The notes beneath the pieces are model-generated. The model was not told the DNA's origin, searched no databases, and saw only the letters and a list, made by a program, of their open reading frames with translations. A stretch of DNA of 64,000 nt from Parietichytrium sp. I65-24A (lineage: Eukaryota; Sar; Bigyra; Thraustochytrida; Thraustochytriidae): assembly GCA_012862575.1 (NCBI GenBank), contig BLSF01000042.1, positions 248,001-312,000 of the forward strand. The letters run 5' to 3'. Positions within the stretch are counted from its first letter, which is position 1. Each line of letters starts with the position of its first letter. This document shows, one piece after another, positions 32,780-43,924 of this stretch. The position numbers and the translations under genes are program-made.

Positions 32780-35700
32780 TTTCTTTGCTTCGACCCGCTC
32801 CGCTCGCGCTTGATTACCTTTGTTACGATATTTTCAACTCGAAAGCTTTTGGGTTTTGCTCTTCCTTGTCGCGACAGTCTGCTTCTGTCGTCGAGCTGCT
32901 CCAAGGTCTGCTCTGGCAAGATGATTTGGGCTTGCAACAATCTCGCTTCGCGACCTATCAGCTCTATCAGCTCAGAATGTAGCTTAAATTTTAGAGACTG
33001 ACTGAGCACCCGAGCCGAATAGGATTGCCTAGCTAGCACCCACGTAGCATCTTGGAAACTCGCTTGCCAACTGTTCTTGATTCCTTTCGTTGCTTATCTA
33101 TCCATCCATCCCACATCCTCCGCGGATACCGAAAGTACCCTTTTCGTATAGCCTCACCCAGCCGGGGCCCCGAGGTGCAATGTCTTGCTTGCTCTCTTTC
33201 GAGAAGGCGAGTAGGCAGCGAGATGCTCGAAACAATAGGCCGGCCTTCACGAGAGTCAGTGAGAGGGGGCTTATTCATTTGCATCTGGGAAAAACGGGAT
33301 GGGACATTCGGGACCATCCTTAGCTTGTTGTTTTCTGTTCTGGCGCCTAAGATTGACCTCTTCACGACAATGTGGGTTGAGAGGCGCTGTGTCGCGCTTG
33401 GAGCCCACCGTTTGACAGACATTCGGCAAAGTAGCCAGTTCCAAGTTCATCAGAGCGCTGTGGATGGCTGAGTGGGCGGTAGCATTGATGCGCCGCTTTG
33501 ATTGCGCGTTCTTAGTTCATAGTTCATAGTTCAGTGGGAGATGTGGAGGAGGAGGAGAACGGGAGTAGGTAGACCTCTTACTTGTGATACCGCCACATGG
33601 ATGGTTGTCACCGAGGATGGCGAGACTCACTGACTGTGAGTCCGTGCAAGCGGGCTTCTGGACATTGTTCCTCCAACTTCCATTTTACTGATTCTATTTT
33701 CCAAGAAGACAATACTTTCGCATCTCCAGGGCCGCCACACCACCCGCGTCTCAGCATCTCAGCGTTTCATTCACACAGCTGCGCAATAATCACACCTTCA
33801 CACCTCTAATCTTGACGGTTTATTTGCGATTCACGACTCCTTTGGGATTTGCGATAGCAAGATATTAAAGGCATTCCGAAACGTGCGGGGAGCTACCCTA
33901 GTAGGGGATAGTAGGGGAGTTTCACAATCTCTCACATGTCAGTAAGTCACTCAATGTCTTGTTCATTCATACATTCACCTGTCATTGTTAGTTCATTCAT
34001 TCACTCGTGCGTTCCTGCAAGAGCAAACGAAGCTCGAATTTACTGACTGTGAGTTAGCGAGCAGCCATGGTCGGGTGTCGTATACGCCGTGAAACGGATT
34101 GCTGACTTAGGATTCTTCCCCAGTCACTTTCAAGGGAACCTCAGCTCTGGACGCCTGGGTCGGTTGAAAGCTTGGCGGAAGCCAGACGAGATTTGAGAGA
34201 TCCGGACACGTGTTCTACGATATCGAAGAGTATGTGGCGGTAAAGTGCGAGGTGGTCGCGAAAAGAAACCAGTCGCGTCCCAAGAACGATCAAGTGGCGG
34301 CCTGCCCGCCCAAGAACGCGGAGCAATATGCGGGCGTGGGCCTTGTGTGCGCATCTCTGCTGACACTCGCGCTTGGCTATATCCATTCCTGCAATAGAGT
34401 GGTTAAATGCGTCCCGGGCCTCGAGGGAATGGAGGTAATTGGGGACAACAGTGCGATTCAAAGTGTCAGGTGGCAAAAGGCACCCCACAGTCCATGGCCC
34501 GGCCTGTGTGCATGCACGAACGCATTCGCAAGTCAAAACGCGTGATCACTTGTGACAAAAAGAGTGTTCCACCACTTGGAAGCTCTCGCAAGCGACACGT
34601 GTGACTGCCCTATTCCCAGCAAAGGCTAGTCGCGTGCACCAAATGTGCTGGCTGGTTTAGGTCGATCCCGGCATTCGATGCACGGTCCCACTGCCTAAGT
34701 ACATGAATTATGTGCTCATGAAAGACGTTTGCTTTCCCGTTTAGAGTTCCGAGCAGACCTGGTGAAGATCAGGTCCAGGCGTGGTGAGTAAAGTAAAAAT
34801 GGAACAATAACTGGCGACTAAGCGTCTCTCTCTCTCTCTCTCTCTACCACATCTCCACAGCTGGTCGACTGCCTTCAGCAAGAGATTCAGCAAAAAGATT
34901 CATTGTAATGTGTAGAATTAGTTCGAAAACCACCAAATATACCATACTCTGCGTGACATGCTCGATTTCTATAAAATAAAATATAGTGAATGCTGTTCAT
35001 CCCTTGATTGCCACTCTGCTTCCAAATTGGCAGCCCGATGCATCGCGAACTCCCAGCCGTGCATTGTAACTCACTCGCGAGGTCTGAGTCTTGACTCCGC
35101 AGTTATTCTGGGCCAGCAAACTGCGCCCACTTGGAAGCTAGTTAGTCACGTTGGGACTCTCAAGGGGTTGTGTTTGTTCATTTTGGCCAACCAACGGCCG
35201 CAACATGCCAACCCTGGCGTACGCGTCCTGCAAGAAACTGCTATCCCTAGGTGGCATCGTAGGCCTTCCCGTTCACCTACCTCGGACAGGGAAGTACTAT
35301 ACTGATTGTGAGCTAAGTGCAGTGAAGTAAGGGGCAGTACAGTGCGCAGTCAGTCCACCTGACTCAGTCACTCGGTGCGGTCACTAGGTTACTAATTTGT
35401 TCACCACTTGGATGGAATGTGATGTGGATGCTGCGGGCTCTTAGCTCGCTCGATAATAAGAAAAAAGCAAGCAGTGGAAATAAATAGCTTTTCGCAGTCG
35501 GGGAAGCAGAGGACCGAAGTTGGCCCATTTCGTCTTGACTGCAAAAGGCTGGCTAGCTGGCTGGCTGGCTCTTCTTAAGCCTAGCTAGAGATTGCTTGCA
35601 TGCAGATCAACCCTCTCGTACATTGCACATAAAATGGAAAGCTAGGTTTGGGAATGCAATTCATCCATGGGACCTGGAAACGTCGCTGGGGTACTGACAG

Positions 35701-35876
35701 TGAATGTACTTGCGCCAGAAGATATCGCCGTGGCTGAAAAGAAAAAGTTGAGAGCGTTGTCGCAGACCCAAAACTTGCTCGTGACAAACCGGCAAAGCCT
35801 GATCTGAGCGATTGCGACTCATTCCCCTTCGAGCCATCAAAGTTTCGGACGAGAGAGAAGAAAAAGTGGCAAAACA
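32780..35876. promoter_or_regulatory. 3.1-kb divergent region between the Cys-rich paralogues
   Basis: No supported gene. It contains ACTGACTGTGAG at 33629 and 34042 and near matches at 35301 (ACTGATTGTGAG) and 35692 (ACTGACAGTGAA), plus a CT tract (about 34827-34845), ATTC repeats near 33965-34010 and GCTAG/GGCT repeats near 35548-35590. Overlapping open frames occur on both strands at 34130-34545, but I recognise neither. The ends should hold the two promoters. Confidence 0.5.
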
Positions 35877-37727
35877 ATGGCGGCGAAATTGACCAGCGCG
35901 CTCGTTGGAGCATATTTAATCGCAAGTTCAAGCGGGGCAACTTGCCCACAGCTGTGCAACCACGCTTCGACAGCAACTACTCCAGCAATTACGGGATACT
36001 GCGCAAGTTCTTCTTCGCCAGTCTTGCTCGGAAGCTTTGAGACATGCTGCCCTGCAAGCACTGCCGATGTGGACGGCTGCCCCAACATTGGAAGTGGAGA
36101 AGTGTGCAGATATCTGGAGACCTCAGGAAGGTACTGCGACCCAAAGGTCGACTACGCGGGATGCCAGAACCTTGGTGGTTCCAAATTGTACATGAACCTG
36201 ACCATCACCGAGGCCACCAATCAAAATTGTTGTGCATCTTGCCAGTGCTATGGAGATCCAAACTGTGTAAGCTTCAACAATGAAGTCGATGAGTGGGTCT
36301 TATGTGATGCCAGGAAGAGGAAAGCAGACAAGTGCAAGATGGACTATAACGTCTGCATGGAACAAAAGGATCACAACGGGAACCAATGTCTATGGGTGGA
36401 CCGCAAAGGGCCCACTGCCATTGAAGGTAGCCCATGCCAGGCGCAATTCGACGTCGGCCCAAAAGCCGTGATGATGATGTACTCCGTCAAAGGCTTCAGC
36501 TTTGAGCTGGAGATGGGCGAGCGAGGAGTAATCCAATCCATAACCATGCAGACGCTGTCTGGCACCTATGTTTTGGACGCCGATGACTGCGCGGAGAACC
36601 GTGAGGCAGAAGATCTTGCAGCGTCTTGGCAGATCAGCAACGGGGGATCCGCAGACCTTGTGCGAAAGTGGATCCGAAAGACAGAAAATGATATTGACAC
36701 TCGGTGGTTCATCTCCGACCCAAACACGGGTATTGCCGTTTCAATGGTGTGCACACGCTCGATCGACGAGAAGCAGAGAACCGGCCCTCCACGTATTAAT
36801 GTCAACGAGCTCCTAGAGCCAGACGCAGCTTTGTCCAGCCGCACCGACCCGGAGGGATTCTGTGTGACTGGTGTTATCACAGAGAAGAGCTCCTCTACCA
36901 ACGACAATACCGACAAGCTCCACCAGTTCTGCAGCTCGCACAACTCTGGGGATCTAAGCACTGCACAGGCGCTTTGTGGTACATCTCTGACCGCGCAGGA
37001 TATTGCCTCGTGCCAGGAAGGATGGTGCTCAGTCGCCAACGGCTACGACGGCAACACGAATGACTGCCTCAATGATGTGGCTATCAGGGGATGGACCACC
37101 GTTTACTGTGAGGCCGCCTCTCGCCTGAGCAGCGCAGGGCCAGACTCTGAGCTGGATATGCGAACTGTTCAAATGTGCTTGAGCACCGTGCGCGAGTTTT
37201 CCTTCTCACAAGCTGTTGATCAGTTTGGAACCGGCATGGGAGAGAGTGGAACCATCGAGGAGAGCAAGTGTGCGACGGATGCTCTGGACTACCTCAAGCT
37301 GAACCTCACTAGCTGCGATGACAAGTTTGACGTCGGATATGAAGACGATGATGGTGTTTTCCACGTTGCATTCTCCATCCCTGTCTACTTGCCACCTTGC
37401 TCAGGCAAGCTCACCATTGCATACGAGGACTTCCCGGAGATGTTCATTTACCCAGTCTCTGTGCGCCAATGTGACATGTCGAGCAGCTGTCCTACTGCTG
37501 TTTGCCAGACAATGGCGGGAGTGAGCTCCCTAAGTTTCCGCTATTCTACGAGGTTAACTCATGCAGAGTACATTGTGAACCAAGGTTTGGCGGTGTGCAA
37601 GACAAACTCCAAGTATCCAAACGACAAGTATTGGTGCCTGTCCACCGTGCCGGTGTTTGAGAAGACTTGCCCTTGCGTGTGCAAGGAGTCTCCACTTCGT
37701 CGTCTGCTGAGCTTGGCGCAAAAGTAA
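35877..37727 (+). CDS. Secreted Cys-rich protein with VWD-like motif (paralogue B)
   Basis: A 616-residue paralogue of the protein at 30899-32779. It has a signal peptide (MAAKLTSALVGAYLIASSSG) and the same cysteine framework through its length. CQCYGDPNCVSF lies at residues 122-133, followed by EVDEWVLCD, GSPCQ, MMYSVKGFSFELEMGERGVI, GPPRINVNELLEP and a final segment with paired cysteines (KYWCLSTVPVFEKTCPCVCKE). The VWD-like motif lacks the Asp-Gly of paralogue A (NNEVDEW in place of DGTLDAW). The C-terminus ends in a short basic stretch rather than a membrane anchor. The function is unknown; secretion and disulphide folding are inferred from the sequence. Confidence 0.75.
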   Translation: MAAKLTSALVGAYLIASSSGATCPQLCNHASTATTPAITGYCASSSSPVLLGSFETCCPASTADVDGCPNIGSGEVCRYLETSGRYCDPKVDYAGCQNLGGSKLYMNLTITEATNQNCCASCQCYGDPNCVSFNNEVDEWVLCDARKRKADKCKMDYNVCMEQKDHNGNQCLWVDRKGPTAIEGSPCQAQFDVGPKAVMMMYSVKGFSFELEMGERGVIQSITMQTLSGTYVLDADDCAENREAEDLAASWQISNGGSADLVRKWIRKTENDIDTRWFISDPNTGIAVSMVCTRSIDEKQRTGPPRINVNELLEPDAALSSRTDPEGFCVTGVITEKSSSTNDNTDKLHQFCSSHNSGDLSTAQALCGTSLTAQDIASCQEGWCSVANGYDGNTNDCLNDVAIRGWTTVYCEAASRLSSAGPDSELDMRTVQMCLSTVREFSFSQAVDQFGTGMGESGTIEESKCATDALDYLKLNLTSCDDKFDVGYEDDDGVFHVAFSIPVYLPPCSGKLTIAYEDFPEMFIYPVSVRQCDMSSSCPTAVCQTMAGVSSLSFRYSTRLTHAEYIVNQGLAVCKTNSKYPNDKYWCLSTVPVFEKTCPCVCKESPLRRLLSLAQK

Positions 37728-38096
37728 GCTAGCTTATGAAGTCACTTACTTCTTCAGAAGTGGTCCTGCAAAAACGGATTCACAACGACAACGGAGACGT
37801 GATAGCGGGAGAAAAACTATTAGAGTATTTTTGATTGATTGATTCATTGATTGATTCATTGACATAATAATAGATACAACATCAAAAAAGTGAAAATGGA
37901 AATGATAACATAGCGCACTAATTGCTCCCAAAGTCTTTTTTCGTTTTGTCGTCTTTGGGACTTGTTCGTCGACATAGCAGAAATGAAGTAGTAAACCCTT
38001 TCCCCAAAAAGCTACACCGGGAAAAGCAAAGCAGAGACACAGACCGCACTGTCGAGCCAACAGGAGGAGAAGAAGATTCGAACCCCTTTCTCCGGA
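37728..38096. other. Convergent 3' intergenic region
   Basis: A 369-bp convergent gap with a GATT/CATT repeat (about 37831-37862). A GGTTCGAATC-like box on the minus strand near 38075 has no tRNA structure around it. Confidence 0.6.
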
Positions 38097-39398
38097 CTAT
38101 TTCTTCTTCTTCTCGGCAACCTCCATGACAAAATTGGCGGCAATCTTCATGTGGTCGGAAGGCTCTTCTCGTGTTGGGAAGGATTTTATGGAAGCAAACT
38201 TGCTACGGTGCGGGAGTGGGTCCACGGAGTCTACCTGGAGCTTGACGCGAGAGTCCAGAGAAGAGCGGTAGAATATGTAGTCCAAGGTGTCGATGAAAGG
38301 CACCCCATCGTCAGAGCCAGCAGTGAGTGCCAAATTAGTAAAGTCTGGCTCCGAGCCGTTTGCCTCCGCGTAAGCAGATTTGAACGGAAAGTCGAACTCG
38401 ACGTTCCAAGAGTCGTCCTCGAACGGTGGTTCAGCAGGATACGCCTCTTTCTTGCTGGCTTCCGTCAAGCACTTACCATGGGTCAGCAGCTCGTAAAGCG
38501 AAGAGTTCGGCTTGAGGTTGAAGTCCCCGGCGAGGATGTACGGTTGGCTCTTGGCGAACGAGTGAAGCTTCTTTGCCAGCAGCGCGCTATGCACCGCGAT
38601 GACTGGCGGTGTCCTGAACGCGCACGGCATGTGGTACGTCGCCACGCAGAACGACTGTGCTTTGTCCTCATCGCTGCCCTCCTTGCTGTCCTTTTCGTCC
38701 ACATCGTCCTCGTCCTGGTCCTGGTCCTGGTCCTTGGGCGCGTGCTTGAGCCTCAGCGCAACCATCGTATTCATTCGCCTCTCCACGTCCCACCACATGT
38801 TCCACTGTTTCTTCTCTGCAGAGACCCCTTGCCCGCGCAGCGCACTCACCGCGGCGCGCACCGCCAGCTGCACCCTGGCGAACAATCCCGCAACGCCGAC
38901 GCTGCCCATCACGCCGCCTAGCAGCGACTGATCTGCATTTCCTCCGGCAGCAGCATCTGCGGAAGGCCTTCTGGGCGGGCGGTACCCCCCGGACTTGGAG
39001 TCAGCGATGCGCGAGATGGTGCAGTCCTCCAGAACGAACTTTCGCGTGGGGAACGCCACACCAACGCCCATGTACCCGTTGAACGCGGTGCCGTACTCGC
39101 TGCTCACGAATGCATACCCGCGCTGCGCGAAGAAAGCGTGCAGGTCGCCCGCCCAGTGCCGCGACACCTCCTGCAGGCAGATGACCGCGCCCGCGTTCAC
39201 CTCTTCGCCCAGCTTGCCCAGCACGCGCTCCAGCCGCTTCTTGGGCGCCACGCAGTCCGCCGTCTCGCAGTGGCAAAAGTACGACGCGCGGCTCAGCTGC
39301 GGCGACAGCACGTTGTACGTGGCCACGCGCACGTCCAGCATCGCCCTCGCCCTCGCCTTCGCCCTGGACGACTCCGTTGCCGCGTCCTCGGAGAGCAT
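38097..39398 (-). CDS. Endonuclease/exonuclease/phosphatase family protein (CCR4/Angel/PDE12-like)
   Basis: A 433-residue protein from the first ATG (39398). The catalytic motifs of the Mg-dependent EEP superfamily are present: RVATYNVLS with Asn29, ICLQEVS with Glu77, ATYHM, LAGDFNLKP with the Asp and Asn, DTLDYIFY, and a final PSDHMKI with the SDH. The EEP order and the LDYIFY block resemble the deadenylase and 2',5'-phosphodiesterase group. A Ser/Ala-rich insert with an Asp-rich stretch (DQDQDQDEDD) separates the halves. The frame continues about 68 codons upstream to a GTG and is Arg/Ser/Ala/Val-rich, like a mitochondrial presequence, so an unseen upstream exon could add a targeting peptide. 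The exact substrate (poly(A), 2-5A or another) is not determined. Confidence 0.78.
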   Translation of the reverse strand: MLSEDAATESSRAKARARAMLDVRVATYNVLSPQLSRASYFCHCETADCVAPKKRLERVLGKLGEEVNAGAVICLQEVSRHWAGDLHAFFAQRGYAFVSSEYGTAFNGYMGVGVAFPTRKFVLEDCTISRIADSKSGGYRPPRRPSADAAAGGNADQSLLGGVMGSVGVAGLFARVQLAVRAAVSALRGQGVSAEKKQWNMWWDVERRMNTMVALRLKHAPKDQDQDQDEDDVDEKDSKEGSDEDKAQSFCVATYHMPCAFRTPPVIAVHSALLAKKLHSFAKSQPYILAGDFNLKPNSSLYELLTHGKCLTEASKKEAYPAEPPFEDDSWNVEFDFPFKSAYAEANGSEPDFTNLALTAGSDDGVPFIDTLDYIFYRSSLDSRVKLQVDSVDPLPHRSKFASIKSFPTREEPSDHMKIAANFVMEVAEKKKK

Positions 39399-40648
39399 CT
39401 GTGCCACGGAAGCGACGGAAGCGACGGAAGCAGACACGCGAGTGCGGGCCACGCGGACGGCGCGGGAGAGACGCGCCCACACGCTGGACACGCTGGGCGC
39501 GGCGCGAGGGATGAGCCGCGGACCGATCTTAGTTGTGACGTGGTTTGTTTGGAGAGAGAGAGGGAAGCGGAGGGGGATGCGAGTTTTGTCGCGCCAGCTC
39601 ACACAAGTTCACTCTCGCGATCTCTCACTCCTTTCACTCCTTCACTCTCGCGCTCTTGTGTGCTGTGAGAGATGTGAGAGATGTGAGAGATGTGAGAGAT
39701 GTGAGTGCTGTGAGTGTGCTGTGAGTGCTGTGGCCACACAATGTTCAATTTACGTTTACTCTCAATCAATTGAAAGTAAGCCGGTAATGGAAGGCATGGA
39801 GGTCATTATGACTGTGATGTCTGTGATGTGGAGGACTCGACTCATCTATCTATGCTATCTATGCTATCTATCTCTCTGTCTATCGCTGTATAGTAGAGTA
39901 GCACAGGTAGCTAGCAAATACATCATGATTTGAGAGCGAGTAACAGTGCGCTAGTGTGCGCTTCCACTTGTACTCTATCAGTCAATTATAATTAGTAATA
40001 ATGTAGCAAGGAGAAGGAGATTAGACTAGTCGGCAATGGCTAGTAGGCGATAGATAGCGGTGCTCAGTACTGAGTACTGTAAAAAGTGACCCTATCTGCT
40101 ATTATTACAAACAAGCGCGTCTCTACTTCTGTATCGACAACCTTTCACCTCTTTCACCTATTATAAGATGTCCTGGGTCTTGTAATTGAAGGGCAGAAGA
40201 TCGTGCACTAAGTAGCGGTGGCAAACCAACACGAGAGAAAAGATGGAAAGAGACAGGAGAAAAAGAGAGAAGAGAGCCAAGTGGAACGTTGAACACGTTG
40301 AACACACGTGGTTGAACACGTTATTCTATAAAAACACAGAGTTCAAAACATCAAAACACTTTGAGCAATTTTGAACTCTGGAAGCGATTGTCTGTCAGTG
40401 GCAAAGGAGTCCTGCCGCGGCGCGCCTGGAGAGCATGGCAGCGCGCTGAGTGCCTTAACAAGAAGAGTGCTCACGCGAAACCTACTTTCGCTCAGGCAAA
40501 AGGGTCTAAATTCGGCGCAGGTGGACTGAACTGGGAACGCCGCAGTGGAGATAGAGTGTGGGTGGACCTGGAGACGTGAATTGTTGCTTTTTGTGGCTGT
40601 GTTGCTGTGGTCGCAAGCAAGCAAGCAAGCAGCGCTGGATAGAAAAGG
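39399..40648. promoter_or_regulatory. Divergent intergenic region
   Basis: A 1.25-kb divergent gap. It has a 9-base GAGATGTGA repeat (about 39666-39715) running into GTGAGTGCT repeats, CTAT repeats (about 39842-39880), a GTAC palindromic patch (about 40062-40080) and TTGAACACG repeats (about 40285-40322). Near 40617-40632 there is a CAAG repeat just before the RCC1 gene. No gene is supported. Confidence 0.5.
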
Positions 40649-43600
40649 ATGGAGAAGGTGAAGCAGCTCCTGGGCGAGGGCAACTCGCCCAAACAGTTCT
40701 GGCTCTCGGAGATTATGCAGCTGCTGCAGCCCATGCCTGTGAAAGGAGTGGCTTGCAGCTCCAGCAGTACACTATTGCTGCTCGTCACTGGAGAGGTGTA
40801 CACTTGGACCGGGCAAGGCAATATTCCGGTCAAGGTACAGTTTGCCCAGAAGAAAGGCTACAGGAGCGACAGCAATGCGCTCTTCATTGAGCAGATTGCC
40901 GCGGGAGATGATCACTACGCAGCGATTTCGCGCGAGGTGGACCGTAACTTGTATACATGGGGCAGCAACGCCTTTGGTCAGCTTGGTCACGGGGATGTGG
41001 CCCCGAGAGTAAAGCCTACTGCCATCAAGAACTTCGACGATCGGGTCGAGGACGTAGTTTGCGGAAAGGGCTTTACGATCGCTCGAACGGAACTGCACAA
41101 GGTTTACGCATGGGGGCAGAATAACATGGGCCAGCTTGGAATGAAAACGTCCGCGGCAAACGCGCCGCCCGAGGAGCAGAAGGCCGCACCTGCAGCTAGA
41201 AGGAGTACATTTGACCGACTCTCGACGTCGTCGTATGAGAACTTCAGCTTTGGTTCGACTGAACGTCAACAGAAAGAGCATCAGTGGTCGCAATGGGCCG
41301 GCTTCGCGGAAGCCATAAATACCACCCATCCGGTCTTGAGCCCGGTCGAAGTGGAAGCTCTGGATGTAGAGAAACGATCCATACAGGCCTCGGAGCGGAG
41401 AGACGACTCCATTGGGTACCCAAAACTGCGGCTCGCAGCCCGGGGGGACCACGCGCTTGCATTCACTTGCGTGTCCGAACAAGTGGCGGGGGATGCCAAC
41501 ACGAATTCAGACGAGCTCATGCGACTGATCCGAGTTGTACGCGAGAGAAGAACTCGCATCGCTGATGCCAAACTACGCTTTAGGCGTATGCTCGGGTCTT
41601 GGTCGAAGCGCGCGAGCGGTGACCTTGAGATCCACGAATTGCCATCCGCTTGTAGCGCGGCGGCGGAACTCGTCGATGCAGCGCGTGCTGGACGGAAGGC
41701 GAGTTTACGGTCAACCCGCGGATTCCACAACTTCGCCGCATACCTCGGCAGCTTTGGACTCCAGGACAATATCGTCCGAGACCCTGCATTGGTGCTGCTT
41801 GACAAGCGGACGGAGACTACCAGGGATATTAAGAGAAGTCTTCAAGCTGAGATGTCGCGTCTTGTAGAACAACGGAACGCCACCCACGCGACATTGTGCG
41901 ACATTCGCCACGAAATTGACCAATTGAAAGCTAACAACAACCAAGTGCTTGGCAATTTTGCTGAGCTCCGCAAGGAACTCGCCACTCTTGAAGGTCACAA
42001 AAAAAACCTGGACGCCTATCTCTCGGCTGGCCTGGGCTACACATCTGACGTTGACGCCAAGGTCAGTCTGGACAAGCGTGTGAGGGCCGTGCAAACTGCA
42101 CTTCTTGAAGAGGAATCTCGCATGCTGGAGTTCAACGACAATAGGCGAGCGCTGGAAGAAAGAGAAAAAGATGCCTCCAAAAGCCTGCAAGCAACCTCTC
42201 GTTCTCAGCTCGACACTGAGATGAAGCTGCAGCAGGTGGAGACCAGGGAGCTTCTCTATCGCCGACTGCGTCTAAGACGCCAAAAGTTGCTTTGTGTCGA
42301 TTACACAGAAGACATCAAAGCTCTGTGGGATGAAGCCGTGATGCTGATCCACAAATTTTGGAAGGAGAGAGTCCTGAAGCACGACGTTTTTACTATATTA
42401 ACAAACCTGCGAAAAGACCCGCAAAATGCCGGCGCACCGATGCAAAGCCTTATCGACCATGCCGTCCAGGTCAGTAATGCAGGTCTTCAGCATGCCAGTG
42501 AATCTATCAAAGGCCTCATGGACAAGCTCCGCGAGAAACACGCACGGCTTGAGACGAACTCTGATATTCCCGGAAGAGGCGGTGCACCGCCGTCAAGAAA
42601 GTCCTGGGCAGCCATGTTGCCACAGGATGCTGCCCTTGTACGAAGCTTGATCATCAGCGCGCCTCTCTTAGTCGTTGAAACCCTCAGCGGACAGAGGAGA
42701 GTTGTCGACCAGTTTTTGCAGAACGAGCCAAATTTTGAAGGCCTTGGATCTAAGGTTCGCGAGAAGCAGGTTTTGGCTGCTGGTCAGCAGGACCCTGCAC
42801 ATGTGGAAAGCAACTTTGCCCGACACTCCCTTCTGCTACTCTCGAAAGTGCAATACTCTGCAATGGTCGGGGATGATGTCATAGTAGACTCTGTGACTAT
42901 CACTTTGGACGGAAATGGTGATGGCCTAGCAGCGGGCGTTGCTGCTGGAATCAAAGGCGGGACAACCTTCCACAGCCAAGAAATTGTTGCCGCAATCTAC
43001 GAGGATGTAGATGGTGCACCTTGCTCCATGTTACAGGGAGGGAGCTCGAACAAGGTTCGAATTTCGATGGGAACCGAAATGGAGAATGTGAAGATTTCTT
43101 TTCCGAGCCCAGTGAACGTGTTCACTCAGTCGACAACGAGAGGATCGGCTTGTTGCTGGATTGGAATTTATGTGGAGCGGCCATGCGGTTTTCTGCGACT
43201 CTTTGGTACGCGAAGTTCCAGCTACGAAAAAATCCGAGTGGATGGCGTTGCGGACGGAAAGACTGGCATTTCGGTGCCGTCATCACTTTTGGTCCATTTG
43301 CCAAGCGCACAGAGTAGCCCAGTGCCTCCAGCGTCCATTGACTTGATTCCTGACCAATACAAGATTCGATCCCCCGTTCACGTCTTCCTACAAGCAAACG
43401 TGCTCAGTATTTGCGATCGATGCGAAGACATTCTCGCTAGCACTGTCCAGGAACGCAAAAATATCAACACTATGCTCCGCAGTGTGGTGACTGCTCGTGG
43501 CGTGATCGAGTTTGCAGAAAGCGTTCGCACCAACTCTTTTGCCCCTATTAGTGAAGCGGAAGCCGCGACGTCGGCGGCAGGATCCGACAACAGCGACTTT

Positions 43601-43654
43601 GAGATTGAAAACAGGCAACCGACGATGTCGCTTCCAAATGAGGGAGATTTGTAA
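40649..43654 (+). CDS. RCC1-repeat and coiled-coil protein
   Basis: A 1001-residue protein. Residues about 35-275 carry RCC1-type beta-propeller repeats (VYTWTGQG, LYTWGSNAFGQLGHG, VYAWGQNNMGQLGM, with HYAAIS and GFTIA partners). Only three or four blades are clear, fewer than the usual seven, and a Ser/Gln-rich insert (about 170-235) interrupts them. A long coiled coil follows (about 386-547: RSLQAEMSRLVEQ through RRLRLRRQKL). A beta-rich C-terminal region (about 720-930) contains GDDVIVDSVTITLDG and ACCWIGIYVERPCGFLRLFG; I cannot assign it to a family. RCC1 propellers serve as exchange factors or protein-binding platforms. The partner here is unknown. ATG at 40649, no introns. Confidence 0.75.
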   Translation: MEKVKQLLGEGNSPKQFWLSEIMQLLQPMPVKGVACSSSSTLLLLVTGEVYTWTGQGNIPVKVQFAQKKGYRSDSNALFIEQIAAGDDHYAAISREVDRNLYTWGSNAFGQLGHGDVAPRVKPTAIKNFDDRVEDVVCGKGFTIARTELHKVYAWGQNNMGQLGMKTSAANAPPEEQKAAPAARRSTFDRLSTSSYENFSFGSTERQQKEHQWSQWAGFAEAINTTHPVLSPVEVEALDVEKRSIQASERRDDSIGYPKLRLAARGDHALAFTCVSEQVAGDANTNSDELMRLIRVVRERRTRIADAKLRFRRMLGSWSKRASGDLEIHELPSACSAAAELVDAARAGRKASLRSTRGFHNFAAYLGSFGLQDNIVRDPALVLLDKRTETTRDIKRSLQAEMSRLVEQRNATHATLCDIRHEIDQLKANNNQVLGNFAELRKELATLEGHKKNLDAYLSAGLGYTSDVDAKVSLDKRVRAVQTALLEEESRMLEFNDNRRALEEREKDASKSLQATSRSQLDTEMKLQQVETRELLYRRLRLRRQKLLCVDYTEDIKALWDEAVMLIHKFWKERVLKHDVFTILTNLRKDPQNAGAPMQSLIDHAVQVSNAGLQHASESIKGLMDKLREKHARLETNSDIPGRGGAPPSRKSWAAMLPQDAALVRSLIISAPLLVVETLSGQRRVVDQFLQNEPNFEGLGSKVREKQVLAAGQQDPAHVESNFARHSLLLLSKVQYSAMVGDDVIVDSVTITLDGNGDGLAAGVAAGIKGGTTFHSQEIVAAIYEDVDGAPCSMLQGGSSNKVRISMGTEMENVKISFPSPVNVFTQSTTRGSACCWIGIYVERPCGFLRLFGTRSSSYEKIRVDGVADGKTGISVPSSLLVHLPSAQSSPVPPASIDLIPDQYKIRSPVHVFLQANVLSICDRCEDILASTVQERKNINTMLRSVVTARGVIEFAESVRTNSFAPISEAEAATSAAGSDNSDFEIENRQPTMSLPNEGDL

Positions 43655-43924
43655 ATCAAGTAACAGGCAGACTATCGCATAATTATGTTGTTTCTTCTTC
43701 TACCTTCCTCTCTGAAGAGGGAGGAGGAATTTAATAATGATTCTTTGTGTGTTCCCCAGCTCCACGTTCTACTCTATCATGGAGACAAACAAGCCTATAT
43801 TTTCTCAAACGTGCACTGGATGAAGGGCAGGATGGGACTCGCAAGGTCTTGACGAAAAGTGCGACTTCGGCTGGTGAATAATACTAGGTGCTACTAAAGT
43901 CTCTACCGGTACCTGATCACCTGA

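Noticed and set aside
34130-34545. Overlapping frames on both strands (about 111-131 codons)
   Set aside because: They mirror each other in one stretch and match nothing I know, and neither has convincing start or splice signals.
38060-38085. tRNA B-box-like GGTTCGAATC on the minus strand
   Set aside because: The flanking bases cannot form a T-stem and there is no A box or acceptor stem.
38151-38921. 256-codon plus-strand frame inside the EEP gene
   Set aside because: It is antisense to a gene with clear catalytic motifs; the GC-rich codon pattern of the real gene keeps the opposite frame open.
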